Source: a virus. From it: DNA of 64,000 bases. Each line of letters begins with the position of its first letter. Within the stretch, counting starts at the first letter, position 1. Below the pieces are notes generated by a model, which saw only the letters and a program-made list of their open reading frames with translations, searched no databases and was not told where the DNA came from. Below, in pieces: positions 15,878 to 25,230 of this stretch. Both the position numbers and the translations under genes were made by a program. Location: positions 1-64,000 of IMG/VR virus record IMGVR_UViG_3300022927_001696. The stretch is one strand, 5' to 3'.

Positions 15878-16894
15878 TTATTGTATCTCGATCTCATTGT
15901 AAATATCAATTAATTTTTGTTTGTCTACCGTGTTGCTTTCTATTGTTTCAAGTTGTTGTAAAACTATTTGATCAACACTTTCAAAACTTATATCACCGCC
16001 CTCAAATTCTTCTTCGTCTTTTACAGGAATAAGTTGTAATTCTCTAACCTTATATTGTTCTGCAAATTTTTCTCTGATAAAATTTGCTTCTTCATATGAA
16101 ATACTAATATCTAATTTTACCCTTGCATAAGTGTATTCATCTAATAAATCTTGGTGGTTGTCCAATAGTTCTTTTAATGTAAATACTCTATACTTAGGAC
16201 AATCTTCCCAATTTACATATTGAGGTTCTTCGCCCCATGTCAAAAACATTGCTCCTCTTTCTTCGTCTCCTACATCTGCATAATTATGTGGGAAAGCATT
16301 TCCTATATAATGTATATTATTTTTATATTGGCGTTTATGGAAATGGCCACTAAACACATATTCAGGACCACTCAGCATTTTGTCGTTTATACCTCCGTGG
16401 TCTGGCATCTCTACCATTGCATTCATTTTAAAGTAAGGTAATTCAAAATGTCCAAACATATATTTGACATCCATCTTTGCTACTTGTTTGTGTTCGTCCC
16501 CTACAAGCCAAGGTATAATAGCAACGTCATCTTGGACAAAATGTTCGTCCACCATTACAAAATTAGACAGGTCTCTGGCGTATTCAATACTGTTTAAATC
16601 ACGTTTTTCTCTGTAATATAAATCATGATTACCTGTTATAAAGTAAACAGTTTCAAATGCTTCATTTATTTTTTTAAGATCTCTGATAGTTGCATTCATT
16701 GTAGCAACATTAACACTTGCTCTGTGATGATGCCAGTCACCAAGGAATATACAAGTTTCTGCATTTCTGGCTTTTGCTTCTGCAATAAACCAGTCAACAT
16801 ATCTCTCACAATCCTGTAAGTGTAAACGACTGTTCTGTTTTAATCCGTAATGTATGTCCGTAAAACAGGCCGCTGTCTTAAACAACTGACTCAT
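15878..16894 (-). CDS. 47: Recombination nuclease subunit (gp47-like, SbcD/Mre11 family)
   Basis: A 338-aa metallophosphoesterase nuclease partner of gp46. The phosphodiesterase motifs are in order: DIHYG (Asp13/His15), GDWHHHR (Asp53), GNHDLY (residues 88-93), a His in FGHFE (148-151) and GHFHKRQ (183-189). T4 gp47 is 339 aa, almost the same length. The gene begins three bases after gp55 ends and precedes the small ORF, pyrophosphatase and gp46, so the two nuclease subunits are made from one message. Confidence 0.95.
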   Translation of the reverse strand: MSQLFKTAACFTDIHYGLKQNSRLHLQDCERYVDWFIAEAKARNAETCIFLGDWHHHRASVNVATMNATIRDLKKINEAFETVYFITGNHDLYYREKRDLNSIEYARDLSNFVMVDEHFVQDDVAIIPWLVGDEHKQVAKMDVKYMFGHFELPYFKMNAMVEMPDHGGINDKMLSGPEYVFSGHFHKRQYKNNIHYIGNAFPHNYADVGDEERGAMFLTWGEEPQYVNWEDCPKYRVFTLKELLDNHQDLLDEYTYARVKLDISISYEEANFIREKFAEQYKVRELQLIPVKDEEEFEGGDISFESVDQIVLQQLETIESNTVDKQKLIDIYNEIEIQ

Positions 16895-16897
16895 AAA

Positions 16898-17758
16898 TTA
16901 TTCTGGGTTTGATTCATTTTGTGCAGATTCTCTAATGGCTCTCATTTCTTCTTCGTGCCTTATTTGTCTGCCATAACTTGGTAAATGTCCAGAGTCTATT
17001 AAAATATCGTCTCTGATTGTTTGGTTCCTTTTTTCCATATTAAGAACTCTTGTAAAACTATTATTAACCGCCGCAGTATAGTATGCAAATGGATTATCTG
17101 ATTTTGCTTCGTTAAATTGCAATCCAATTTGTGCTAATTGAAGAATTGCTTGTCCTCGCATTTCGTCAACATAAGTATATCCACGCCAATTAGATCTATG
17201 ACTATATCTTTCAACTAGTTTTAAAAACATGATTCCTAATTTATTTGTTAGGGTTCCATGAGAAACACTAAAGTGCCCATTACTTAAACTGCCCTCCCAA
17301 TGGCTTCTAGCAACTTCTTTAAGTTCATCATTTATATAAGCATAATGTTTATATGCAGGGAAGTTTACTCTTTCTTTGGTTTCTGCTTCGTTTTTGGGAT
17401 TTTTCTTTCTGCCTGGGGCATCTGGAATATGATCATATGTCATAACCCTAAATACTAAATCCTCTAAGGGTATCTCTTTAGGGTCTACAGCAAATTCTTT
17501 TTGTTTGGGTTTATTTTTATAATCCTTAACATCATGTGTTGCCATTGCGGCCTGATACCCATCATATTGTATCCTAGCGGCCCTGTTTTCTCTGGCTAAT
17601 TTTATGCTGTTTCTATTGATTTTTTTGACATCTTCTAATATGATATCAAATATAGAATATTTTTCGTCTGCAAGATAGCAAAAAGACATCTTGCTTTTGT
17701 GTATTTCTTTTAATATATCTCTATTATTAAGATAATTAACTTTTTTAGGCTGTGCCAT
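16898..17758 (-). CDS. 55: Late-transcription sigma factor (gp55-like)
   Basis: A 286-aa protein resembling T4 gp55, the small sigma factor that directs host RNA polymerase to late promoters. The start KVNYLNNRDILKEI matches the T4 N-terminus in style, and the region from GYTYVDEMRGQAILQL (193-208) through NPFAYYTAAVNNSF (222-235) matches the conserved sigma-like segment that reads the -10-type late element. T4 gp55 is 185 aa; the extra length is a charged stretch around residues 30-180. It is the first gene of its operon, behind a near-consensus sigma70 promoter, as expected for an early gene controlling late ones. GATAAATA sites in the window are its likely targets. Confidence 0.8.
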   Translation of the reverse strand: MAQPKKVNYLNNRDILKEIHKSKMSFCYLADEKYSIFDIILEDVKKINRNSIKLARENRAARIQYDGYQAAMATHDVKDYKNKPKQKEFAVDPKEIPLEDLVFRVMTYDHIPDAPGRKKNPKNEAETKERVNFPAYKHYAYINDELKEVARSHWEGSLSNGHFSVSHGTLTNKLGIMFLKLVERYSHRSNWRGYTYVDEMRGQAILQLAQIGLQFNEAKSDNPFAYYTAAVNNSFTRVLNMEKRNQTIRDDILIDSGHLPSYGRQIRHEEEMRAIRESAQNESNPE

Positions 17759-17797
17759 TAACTCTCCTCAAAATTATCGTTCATTTATATTGTTAGT

Positions 17798-17825
17798 ATT
17801 ATACACAGTCTTTTGTGTATGTCAA
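17798..17825 (-). promoter_or_regulatory. Early sigma70 promoter for the gp55-gp46 operon
   Basis: On the minus strand a consensus TTGACA (17825-17820) is followed after 16 bases by a consensus TATAAT (17803-17798). AAAAGACTGT occupies the spacer next to the -10 box and recurs at the promoter at 25231-25259. The ATG at 17758 has a GAGGAG ribosome site. Confidence 0.85.
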
Positions 17826-17872
17826 TTAGTATTTAGTAAAACTGGCAGATTAAAACTAGTTTTAATGAATAC

Positions 17873-17880
17873 GATAAATA
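17873..17880 (+). promoter_or_regulatory. Late promoter motif GATAAATA for the baseplate operon
   Basis: The predicted start is 17886, which is the A of an ATG opening an eight-codon frame (MEIYNVIF). That ATG overlaps the ribosome site GGAG of the gp48 start at 17899, giving a 13-base leader for gp48. Confidence 0.6.
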
Positions 17881-17898
17881 TAAGCATGGAGATTTATA

Positions 17899-18771
17899 AT
17901 GTCATTTTTTGAAAAATCAGTAAATAACTATCTAACTAAAAAAGCAGGCAAGGCTGTAAGTAAGTTAGACCCTAGAGTACAAAGTGTTCTCAATGCATTT
18001 TTGCCTGGATTAGCAGGTGGTATTGAAAATTATTCAGATAATACATTTTTTCAGGCTCAGCAATTAAACTCACAAGAATTATCAGATCAAGTCATAAATG
18101 CAGGACTTGTTCAAAACAAGTCTGCTCAAGGCGGTAGTGTACCAAGGTCTGACTGGAGAGCTAGATTGAGACCTAAAGACGGTGGTGCAGATGTAATTTA
18201 CTCTGCTGATAATAATGGTCTATTAGAACCTTTAAGACGTGCTGGTGGCTTAGTTTGGCAAACAACACCAAACATCTTTATATCAGGTATCGTGGAATAT
18301 GCAGAGCAACTTTTACATGGTATGAACTATCCAATATATTCATATAGTGCAACAAGACCGCCTATATTACCTGTTACAGCAGACTTTTATGCAAATGACA
18401 TATATGATGCACAATATCTTTTGGCAGTATTTCATTTTTTAAGAACAGTTACAAAAAGTTATTTTGGTGACCAAACAGGACCAGATAAAAAAGGCACACC
18501 CCCACCGGTATTACTTTTTGAATACATGGGAGAGCATGGATTTAATAAAGTACCAGTAATTTTAAGAGACTACACAATACAGTTACCAGATGATGTTGAT
18601 TATATTCCTGTAAAAACAAAAGTAGCAGGTAAAGATCAAACCACATACATGCCAGTTAGAATGAATATCAGTATTAACTTGGTACCAGCATTAACACCTA
18701 AGAAAGTTAGAGAGAAATTTAATGTTGAATCATTTAGAAATGGTAAACTTTATAAGGACGGATTTATTTAA
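17899..18771 (+). CDS. 48: Baseplate tail-tube cap protein (gp48-like)
   Basis: A 290-aa protein resembling the gp48 tail-tube cap that sits on the baseplate hub and starts tube polymerisation. The segment ARLRPKDGGADVIYS, followed by LVWQTTPNIFISGIVEYAEQ and MNYPIYSYSATRPPILPVTA, is typical of the gp48/gp54 cap domain, and YDAQYLLAVFHFLRTVTKSYFG follows. T4 gp48 is 364 aa. The start at 17899 has GGAG seven bases upstream. The stop overlaps the gp53-like start, so translation is coupled. Confidence 0.82.
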   Translation: MSFFEKSVNNYLTKKAGKAVSKLDPRVQSVLNAFLPGLAGGIENYSDNTFFQAQQLNSQELSDQVINAGLVQNKSAQGGSVPRSDWRARLRPKDGGADVIYSADNNGLLEPLRRAGGLVWQTTPNIFISGIVEYAEQLLHGMNYPIYSYSATRPPILPVTADFYANDIYDAQYLLAVFHFLRTVTKSYFGDQTGPDKKGTPPPVLLFEYMGEHGFNKVPVILRDYTIQLPDDVDYIPVKTKVAGKDQTTYMPVRMNISINLVPALTPKKVREKFNVESFRNGKLYKDGFI

Positions 18772-19073
18772 TGGCTACTTATACTAACGAATCATTTATT
18801 AAAAATTTTTCAGTCATGGAAGGAAAATTTTTGGATGTAAATAAGTTACCTACAATACAAGCATCACCTTATGATGAAGATTATGTAATACCTCAACAAT
18901 ATGATGAAAGGCCTGATCTTTTAGCATACCAATTATACGAAAGTTCTAGACTATGGTGGGTTTTTGCTATGAGAAATTTAGATGAAATACGTGACCCTAT
19001 ACGAGATTTCAAAGCAGGTAAAACAATCAAACTACCGGCAGAGAATATTGTATTAAGATTTAGAGGTAGATAA
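18771..19073 (+). CDS. 53: Baseplate wedge protein (gp53-like)
   Basis: A 100-aa protein matching the gp53 wedge family, which in T4 (196 aa) links wedges to one another around the hub. The motif DERPDLLAYQLYESSRLWWV followed by FAMRN and IRDPIRDFKAGKTIKLPA is the conserved core with a LysM-like fold. The protein is about half the length of T4 gp53, so only this core is kept. It overlaps gp48 and the next gene by single bases. Confidence 0.85.
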   Translation: MATYTNESFIKNFSVMEGKFLDVNKLPTIQASPYDEDYVIPQQYDERPDLLAYQLYESSRLWWVFAMRNLDEIRDPIRDFKAGKTIKLPAENIVLRFRGR

Positions 19074-22000
19074 TGTCCAATTACACACCTCCTAAATTTC
19101 AGCCATATGGATTAACCACAAACTTAATTAATTTAACCGAGATTGCACAAAAGGGCACAGTAGGTGACTTCACAAATTATTATGATCAAATTATACAAAA
19201 TGATAATAGAATAAAAGGCAATATAGGCAAAAGAAAGACTACTGCTGATGAACAAGCTCTGGGTAAGGGCGATGAGACTATAACATACGATGGAAATAAA
19301 CTGGACCTTGTAGGAAATGGTCTACTTACCACAGAAGAACGTGCAGAATTAGATAGACTATTTGAACAAAGAAAAGAAGGCCCGATTAGTAATATCGCTG
19401 ACGAAACACTTAAAAAATTAGGTCTTGACCCCACCGACGCAAGTAAGACCTTTAGGGATTCACTATACCTTGATCATCCTGTAGCCGGCAATATTTTAGA
19501 TAATTTTGATGTATCAACATACAAACTTAGATTATTCATGAAGAAGAAAGATGCCGCGGCAATCGAACAAAATAATTTAATAGAAAGACAAAAATCACAA
19601 CAAGAGCGAGAAAACGAATATGGCAGAGAGGAATTTGATGTAAAACGTACCACACCTGATCCCAGAGATATAGTAATTATTGCAGAAACTGGAAGTACGG
19701 ATATCAATATAGATAATCTCAGTATATTAAATTTCCCAGATAAAGCGGCTCAGGTTAAATTTACATTAACAGAAGCAGGCGCAGTAACATTATTAGACAG
19801 ACTTGCGGCAACAAAATCTTTTTGTGGATATGAAGCGACGGAGTTGCCTTTAATTTTAGAAATAGAATTCAAAGGATATGTAGGACAAGATGCGAACTCT
19901 AATGAAGACGGTGGTGGTTCACCTATTGTTATAAAAGGCCCTTTCTTTTTTCAACTAGGTGCTGTAACATATACTATGGAAATTACACCGGAAGGAGGTA
20001 TATATGATTTTACAGCAACACCAAATAATGACATAGCATTATTTGACCAAAACTACAGAATACCCAAACAATTAAAAATCACAGGTACAACATTAAGAAC
20101 ATTACTAAACGACGGTGATGGAAGTTTGCAATCAGTATGGAATGCAAAACTTAAAGAAAATGCAGAAAAGGATGGAACTGTAGCAGATGAAGTTATAATA
20201 AATGTAGATAATTTAATACAAAATTCTGCTAGTAGGACACCAACTATAGACGGTGTTCACAAAGAGGTTCAAGTTACAAGCGATGAATATGAAGGCGATG
20301 AACATTTATTACAAGACAAATTATTTCATAGTATAGCACTTAAAGAAGAATTTGCTCAAAGATTTCCAGGAGGAACATTTACTGTTGGAGGCGATGAAGA
20401 AGAAAATCAGCAAATTACAGATGACACAGGAGACGGACCATCATTAGAATTAGAGTCGAATCCAACCAGCGTTTTTTTAAATCCGGAGACCACAGGCGCT
20501 TTGGCTATTCCTCGTACACAAGGGGTAATAATTAATTTTCCTGAAAAAGAAAGTTTTGAAGATATTTTAGCAACAATTTTATCACTAAGTGAAGATCTAT
20601 TTAAAAAAGCAACCAGAATGACAGATCCAAATGATCCAAGAAGTAGTGTTGAATTAGATCAGGCTTTTATTAGTTGGTATAAAATTAATACAAAAGTAAT
20701 TATAGATTATAATAAACTTGATACAAAACGCAATGAATATAAAAGAATTTTTATATTTGAACCTGTGCTTACAAGAGAAAGCCGTACAGACGTAGGCGTT
20801 TCTATGAATGAACTTAATGCTGGTCAAAATTTACAATTGGAAAACGTTAAGAAACGAATTAATGATCTTAAAATATACAAAGAATATTATTATATGTTTA
20901 CAGGTAAAAACGATCAAGTTATAGATTTAAATTTACGTTTTGATGAGGCATTTGTTCTTACATCTCCTTATTACGGAGAGGGAAGTTTTGCAGATCAAGC
21001 CGCAATGGCTACAGCAACATCACTAACTGAGGACGAAGCCTCTGAAAATGTTCAAGATAAGGCTCCTGTTGTAGAAAAACAAAAGAAAGAATCTAAAAAG
21101 CAAGGTATATTAGCAGGTCTTACTGATTTAAAAAACAAATTTGATGAGCAAAGAAAAGGGTATGAATTTAGTAATATTTTAGGACAGTTTGGTGAATATG
21201 TTGGGTTCACTGATGCAGAAATTAAAGAAATTGAAAACGACATTAACGGCACAAAAGCTCAACAATTAGCAGAAAGTTTAGCAGATGAACAGATAAGTTC
21301 TGCATTAGCAAGTAACGAACTTGTTAAAAAAGTAACAGCACCTCAGGAGGGGTCTCCCACTGATGGTGACGAATTTGATGATGACCTTTCCTATAATGAC
21401 AAGGGGTATATAGACTTTTTGTATTCTTCTGAACTTATTAAAGGTTTAGAGGGTGACGGGTCTGATCAAGATGCTATACGAGATGAACAAATTGCTAAAA
21501 ATGTTGTATTAGCAAATGTTAGAAATAAAACTGCGGTTAAATCAGTAGAACCCGGCGATAAAACTACAAATGCTCCAGGAGAAAGGGGATCGTTTAGACC
21601 CAGTATGTTTTCTCATTTAATGGATGCTCACAGTAATAAAACAAAAAGTACATTAGAAATTAATATGACTGTTAGGGGAGATCCTTGGTGGATAGGAAAT
21701 AATAATTTATATGATGATGCAGTAGGAAGTATAAACGAAAACACTAGTATTAATGTCAAACCAGAAAAACATCTAACAACAAATTTATTTGGTATGTCTT
21801 ACGATGATTCAGACACAGATTTTTTACTTGTTTTAGAGAGTCCAAGAAAATTAGATTTTAATATAGACGATGAAGACCAAAATACAGGATTATATGATTT
21901 TTCTGGGATAAATTATACTATGAGTGGTGTTTATCAGTGTTTAAAAACAACCTTAAATTTCAGTAATGGATTATTTACATGCGACTTACATGCTAAGAAA

Positions 22001-22150
22001 AATAACGCATACGAAATGTCTATGTTAGAACAAATTAAACAGGAAATTAACACACAGTTTGAAGAAAGAAGAGGTGACGTGGCTCGTGAAGGTGTAATAG
22101 ATGAAGTACTTAATAGCAATATTGGTCCTGACGGTGTACCATTGTCATAG
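19073..22150 (+). CDS. Large baseplate-region structural protein
   Basis: A 1025-aa soluble protein with no signal peptide or membrane segment. Recognisable parts are a beta-rich region (residues 205-300, NLSILNFPDKAAQVKFTLTE), a charged linker rich in Glu and Lys around 650-760, and a C-terminal segment with MTVRGDPWWIGNN near residue 865. The GDPWWIG motif recurs in hub-type proteins of contractile tails. It lies between gp53 and gp5, where the T4 set would need a gp27-type hub protein, so it is a positional candidate for the hub. That identity is inference; a role in the baseplate is more secure. Confidence 0.6.
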   Translation: MSNYTPPKFQPYGLTTNLINLTEIAQKGTVGDFTNYYDQIIQNDNRIKGNIGKRKTTADEQALGKGDETITYDGNKLDLVGNGLLTTEERAELDRLFEQRKEGPISNIADETLKKLGLDPTDASKTFRDSLYLDHPVAGNILDNFDVSTYKLRLFMKKKDAAAIEQNNLIERQKSQQERENEYGREEFDVKRTTPDPRDIVIIAETGSTDINIDNLSILNFPDKAAQVKFTLTEAGAVTLLDRLAATKSFCGYEATELPLILEIEFKGYVGQDANSNEDGGGSPIVIKGPFFFQLGAVTYTMEITPEGGIYDFTATPNNDIALFDQNYRIPKQLKITGTTLRTLLNDGDGSLQSVWNAKLKENAEKDGTVADEVIINVDNLIQNSASRTPTIDGVHKEVQVTSDEYEGDEHLLQDKLFHSIALKEEFAQRFPGGTFTVGGDEEENQQITDDTGDGPSLELESNPTSVFLNPETTGALAIPRTQGVIINFPEKESFEDILATILSLSEDLFKKATRMTDPNDPRSSVELDQAFISWYKINTKVIIDYNKLDTKRNEYKRIFIFEPVLTRESRTDVGVSMNELNAGQNLQLENVKKRINDLKIYKEYYYMFTGKNDQVIDLNLRFDEAFVLTSPYYGEGSFADQAAMATATSLTEDEASENVQDKAPVVEKQKKESKKQGILAGLTDLKNKFDEQRKGYEFSNILGQFGEYVGFTDAEIKEIENDINGTKAQQLAESLADEQISSALASNELVKKVTAPQEGSPTDGDEFDDDLSYNDKGYIDFLYSSELIKGLEGDGSDQDAIRDEQIAKNVVLANVRNKTAVKSVEPGDKTTNAPGERGSFRPSMFSHLMDAHSNKTKSTLEINMTVRGDPWWIGNNNLYDDAVGSINENTSINVKPEKHLTTNLFGMSYDDSDTDFLLVLESPRKLDFNIDDEDQNTGLYDFSGINYTMSGVYQCLKTTLNFSNGLFTCDLHAKKNNAYEMSMLEQIKQEINTQFEERRGDVAREGVIDEVLNSNIGPDGVPLS

Positions 22151-22159
22151 AGATAATAG

Positions 22160-24355
22160 ATGGATAGTAGTAAACAGTCAACAAATAATCCGATTAATAG
22201 GAAACAACTAAGAACTAGTAAAAGAGCAGGCATTTATCTGGGCGAAGTAATGGCTACAACAGACATTACCAAAACAGGTACACTTACAGTATTCATCGCC
22301 TCCCTAGCAAAAAATAAAGAAGATAAAAACGGATACTTTGAATGTATTTGGAGCTCACCGTTTGCAGGTGGAACAAATTATGCGGCAATCCAGGTTAATG
22401 ATACGAAATCATTTATAGGCACACAAAAATCTTATGGTATGTGGATGGTACCGCCCGATAAAGGTAATATTGTACTTGTTGCTTTTGGTGACGGCAATAT
22501 GAAATATCCTTTCATTATTAGTTGTTTATACCCACATAGAGCAAATCACATGATACCAGGCATACCTGGTAGTGTCAGAAATTACGGTGCATTAGGGAAC
22601 AACTTACCTGTAGCAGAAAAAAATAAATTTGACCCCATGCCAGAAGATGGTACTGATATTTTAAGGCCAGTGCATGACGATTTAGCAGAAACAATCACAA
22701 AACAGGGTCTCATAAACGACACAATAAGAGGTGCATCATCTAGTGGTGCAAAAAGAGAATCACCAAGTGAAGTATTTGGTATTTTAACACCCGGTCCTAA
22801 AGACACCAAAAATGACGGTCATAGACACACTGGTCACCAGTTTATAATGGACGACAATCTTAACAGTAGAAATATAAGATTAAGAACGGGCGGTGGTAAT
22901 CAGTTATTATTAGACGATACAACTGGCACAGTTTATATCATTAACAAAAGCGGTAGAGCCTGGGTTGAATTGGGTGCAGACGGGTCTATAAATTTATACG
23001 GTGAAAGATCTTTTAATGTAAGAACTAAAGGAGATTTTAACCTACGTGCAGATAAAGATATAAAAATAGAGGCAGGTGGCGACGTAAAAATAAAAGCCGC
23101 AGGAGACACACTTGGGGATAAAAATGTTGGTATACCTAAAAAAGGAATACCTTTACCAGGTGGTCCTCTTGGATACGGCGGACATATAAGATTAGAAAGT
23201 GTAGGTGAATTTACAGCACATGCTGGTACAGGAACAAAACTCACATCCAAAGACGGCGACTTTGATATAAATGCGGCAGGCATGATTAGGCAGTCAGGGC
23301 TAAAATATGATTTAGATGTTGGAGTAGGAGGAATCTCTGTGGGCACACAGGGACAAATGTATATGAGCAGTCTTTTAGGTGCTACATTTAAAAGTGAAGT
23401 GGCGACAGCAGTACAAGGTCTCACAGTACTATTAAACAGTGGTCCTGGTGCGGCTCCTATTATTCCTGTAAAGGCACAGACAGCACCTGAATTAGAAGTA
23501 CAAACACATGTAGATCAACCTAAAGATCAACCAGAATATGACAGAGACAGCGAACAAAAATTACCTGAAAACGGTGAACGTCCAGGCGGCCCCACAGAAT
23601 TAGATTCTTTAGTTGGTGTCCTTGTAACTGCTGAACCTTGGGACGGACACGACATGCCAGACCTTATGACACATAGCAGTGAAGGTATGGTGGAAGATAC
23701 TGAAGCGGACATAGACCCTGCGACACAGCCGGTAGCAGATGCCAATTCTCCTGAAGGGTATAAACAGGCAATTGAAGCAAGTTTATTAACCATAGAAAAA
23801 AGCAAGGCGGCATCTAAGGCCAAGGATCTTGCTAAAGGTGTTTCAGGAATATCAGATAAACTTGGTGGTATAACAGATAAAATCAGTGGACTGGGAGACA
23901 AGTTTGGAGGCCCTCTTAAAGACAAATTAAGTAACTTTAATATACCTGGTATGAAATACTTACAAAGTCTGCAAGGATTTTCTAATTATAGTGATATGCT
24001 AACTAAATTATTACCGCCTTTGAGATTCCCTACAACTAATGCATTTGCACAAAAAATTATAGGACAATCTAAAATACTCACAGAATTAGAAGCAAGATTT
24101 TCAGCAATGGGATTTGGTTTTGATGGTCTTCCTTTGGAGTTTCAAGATTTAGAAAATATTGCAAGTGGGAAACTTAATGCATTATCAGAATTAAAAGGCA
24201 AAGTAGACGGGGCAATAGGAGGAGTTTTTGCTAAAGCAGGTCTTCCAGGCGGTGGTTTAAAAGATCTTAGTAATCTATCTAATACATTACAAAATGAAGT
24301 TTCTGTAGACACATTACAAAATATTGTTAAAGATGCTAAAAAAGGAATTGGATAA
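22160..24355 (+). CDS. 5: Baseplate hub spike protein (gp5-like, lysozyme domain not in place)
   Basis: A 731-aa gp5-type spike protein. Residues 25-135 form the OB-fold region (IYLGEVMATTDITKTGTLTV ... GMWMVPPDKGNIVLVAFGDG). A long polar segment follows, then a beta-helix region (about 255-320) with octad repeats such as NVRTKGDF, NLRADKDI, KIEAGGDV, which in T4 form the membrane-piercing needle. The T4 lysozyme domain between OB-fold and needle is not apparent. The C-terminal third is Gly/Lys/Leu-rich and helical (SDKLGGITDKISGLGDKFG). The next gene encodes a lysozyme-like domain and starts at the stop of this one. Confidence 0.8.
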   Translation: MDSSKQSTNNPINRKQLRTSKRAGIYLGEVMATTDITKTGTLTVFIASLAKNKEDKNGYFECIWSSPFAGGTNYAAIQVNDTKSFIGTQKSYGMWMVPPDKGNIVLVAFGDGNMKYPFIISCLYPHRANHMIPGIPGSVRNYGALGNNLPVAEKNKFDPMPEDGTDILRPVHDDLAETITKQGLINDTIRGASSSGAKRESPSEVFGILTPGPKDTKNDGHRHTGHQFIMDDNLNSRNIRLRTGGGNQLLLDDTTGTVYIINKSGRAWVELGADGSINLYGERSFNVRTKGDFNLRADKDIKIEAGGDVKIKAAGDTLGDKNVGIPKKGIPLPGGPLGYGGHIRLESVGEFTAHAGTGTKLTSKDGDFDINAAGMIRQSGLKYDLDVGVGGISVGTQGQMYMSSLLGATFKSEVATAVQGLTVLLNSGPGAAPIIPVKAQTAPELEVQTHVDQPKDQPEYDRDSEQKLPENGERPGGPTELDSLVGVLVTAEPWDGHDMPDLMTHSSEGMVEDTEADIDPATQPVADANSPEGYKQAIEASLLTIEKSKAASKAKDLAKGVSGISDKLGGITDKISGLGDKFGGPLKDKLSNFNIPGMKYLQSLQGFSNYSDMLTKLLPPLRFPTTNAFAQKIIGQSKILTELEARFSAMGFGFDGLPLEFQDLENIASGKLNALSELKGKVDGAIGGVFAKAGLPGGGLKDLSNLSNTLQNEVSVDTLQNIVKDAKKGIG

Positions 24356-25005
24356 TGGCAAGTAATACAAATATAAAATTATTTAAAGACATAGTTGAGG
24401 GACTTTTAAAAGAAGGCATAGAACCAATTATAGATGGCCCAAGTATTATTTTAGTAGACAAAAAAGGAACAAAACTTGTTGATTTTTCTAACGGTCTAGG
24501 CCCAGTTGGAACTAATATGACAATTATATCACAGGCAGAGGAGGCATCAGTTGCTGTGAAAAAATTAATCAAGGTCAAAATAAGTGATTTTCAATTCATT
24601 TCTCTAGTAAGTTTGGCAATGCATATAGGACCAAAGAATTTTGCAAAAAGCACAATAGTAAGAGAACTTAATAAAGAATTTTACGAAAGAATACCCGGCT
24701 TGATTCAAAGATGGAGGAAAGGCCCTATAAATGATAATACTCCACCGCAGTATAAAAAAGAATATGCTGATAGAAGAAGATTTGAAGCAGAATTATTCAC
24801 AACACCAGACTTTGTAAATTTTGATTATAAACCAAGTGAAGGCTCCAGTTTGACTTGGGCCCAATTAACAGCGAAATTAAAAAAATATAAAAAAGAAGCC
24901 TTAGCAGAATTAGAGGCTAAAAAATTCATTAATGATGACCCAGTGACTGGACAACCTGTAGAACCAGGCGATCTACCAGATAATCCGAATTACCCTATTT
25001 ACTAA
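24355..25005 (+). CDS. Lysozyme-like protein next to gp5
   Basis: A 216-aa protein. Residues 80-155 fit the C-terminal lobe of phage GH24 lysozymes: FQFISLVSLAMHIG, then AKSTIVRELNKEFYERIPG, LIQRWRKG and a YADRRRFEAELF ending. The N-terminal lobe that should carry the catalytic Glu, Asp and Thr is diverged, and I cannot place these residues with confidence, so activity is uncertain. The gene overlaps the gp5 stop by one base. T4 has the lysozyme inside gp5; here the domain seems to be a separate tail protein that may be structural or cut peptidoglycan during entry. The C-terminus is Pro-rich. Confidence 0.55.
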   Translation: MASNTNIKLFKDIVEGLLKEGIEPIIDGPSIILVDKKGTKLVDFSNGLGPVGTNMTIISQAEEASVAVKKLIKVKISDFQFISLVSLAMHIGPKNFAKSTIVRELNKEFYERIPGLIQRWRKGPINDNTPPQYKKEYADRRRFEAELFTTPDFVNFDYKPSEGSSLTWAQLTAKLKKYKKEALAELEAKKFINDDPVTGQPVEPGDLPDNPNYPIY

Positions 25006-25187
25006 GTTTTAATTAACTTTTTAAGATCAGCATTCTCAACAAGCAATCTATATTTTTGCTCTTGCTCTTCTGCTACTGCTTTTTCCAATAATTCAATATG
25101 AGCTCTTAGAGCGGCACATTCATTATTTTTATCAACAAGCATTACTCTTAGTTCTTCTTCTAGGGTGTTGTTTAATGATATTTCCAT
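25002..25187 (-). CDS. Small coiled-coil protein on the opposite strand
   Basis: A 61-aa protein starting MEISLNNTLEEELRVML. Heptad spacing of Leu (ECAALRAHIELLEKAVAEE) predicts a coiled coil for nearly its whole length. It is probably real although it opposes the surrounding late genes: AGGAG lies five bases before the ATG and a sigma70 promoter with 17-base spacing lies at 25231-25259. It overlaps the end of the lysozyme-like gene by four bases. Early expression and an interaction with some host protein are plausible, but the function is unknown. Confidence 0.75.
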   Translation of the reverse strand: MEISLNNTLEEELRVMLVDKNNECAALRAHIELLEKAVAEEQEQKYRLLVENADLKKLIKT

Positions 25188-25230
25188 TTTCTCCTCACTT
25201 GTATTTAATTAAAAAATACAAATTAGACAC

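Noticed and set aside
17886-17912. Eight-codon ORF at the predicted late start before gp48
   Set aside because: Too short to call a gene and out of phase with gp48; kept only as part of the late-promoter observation.
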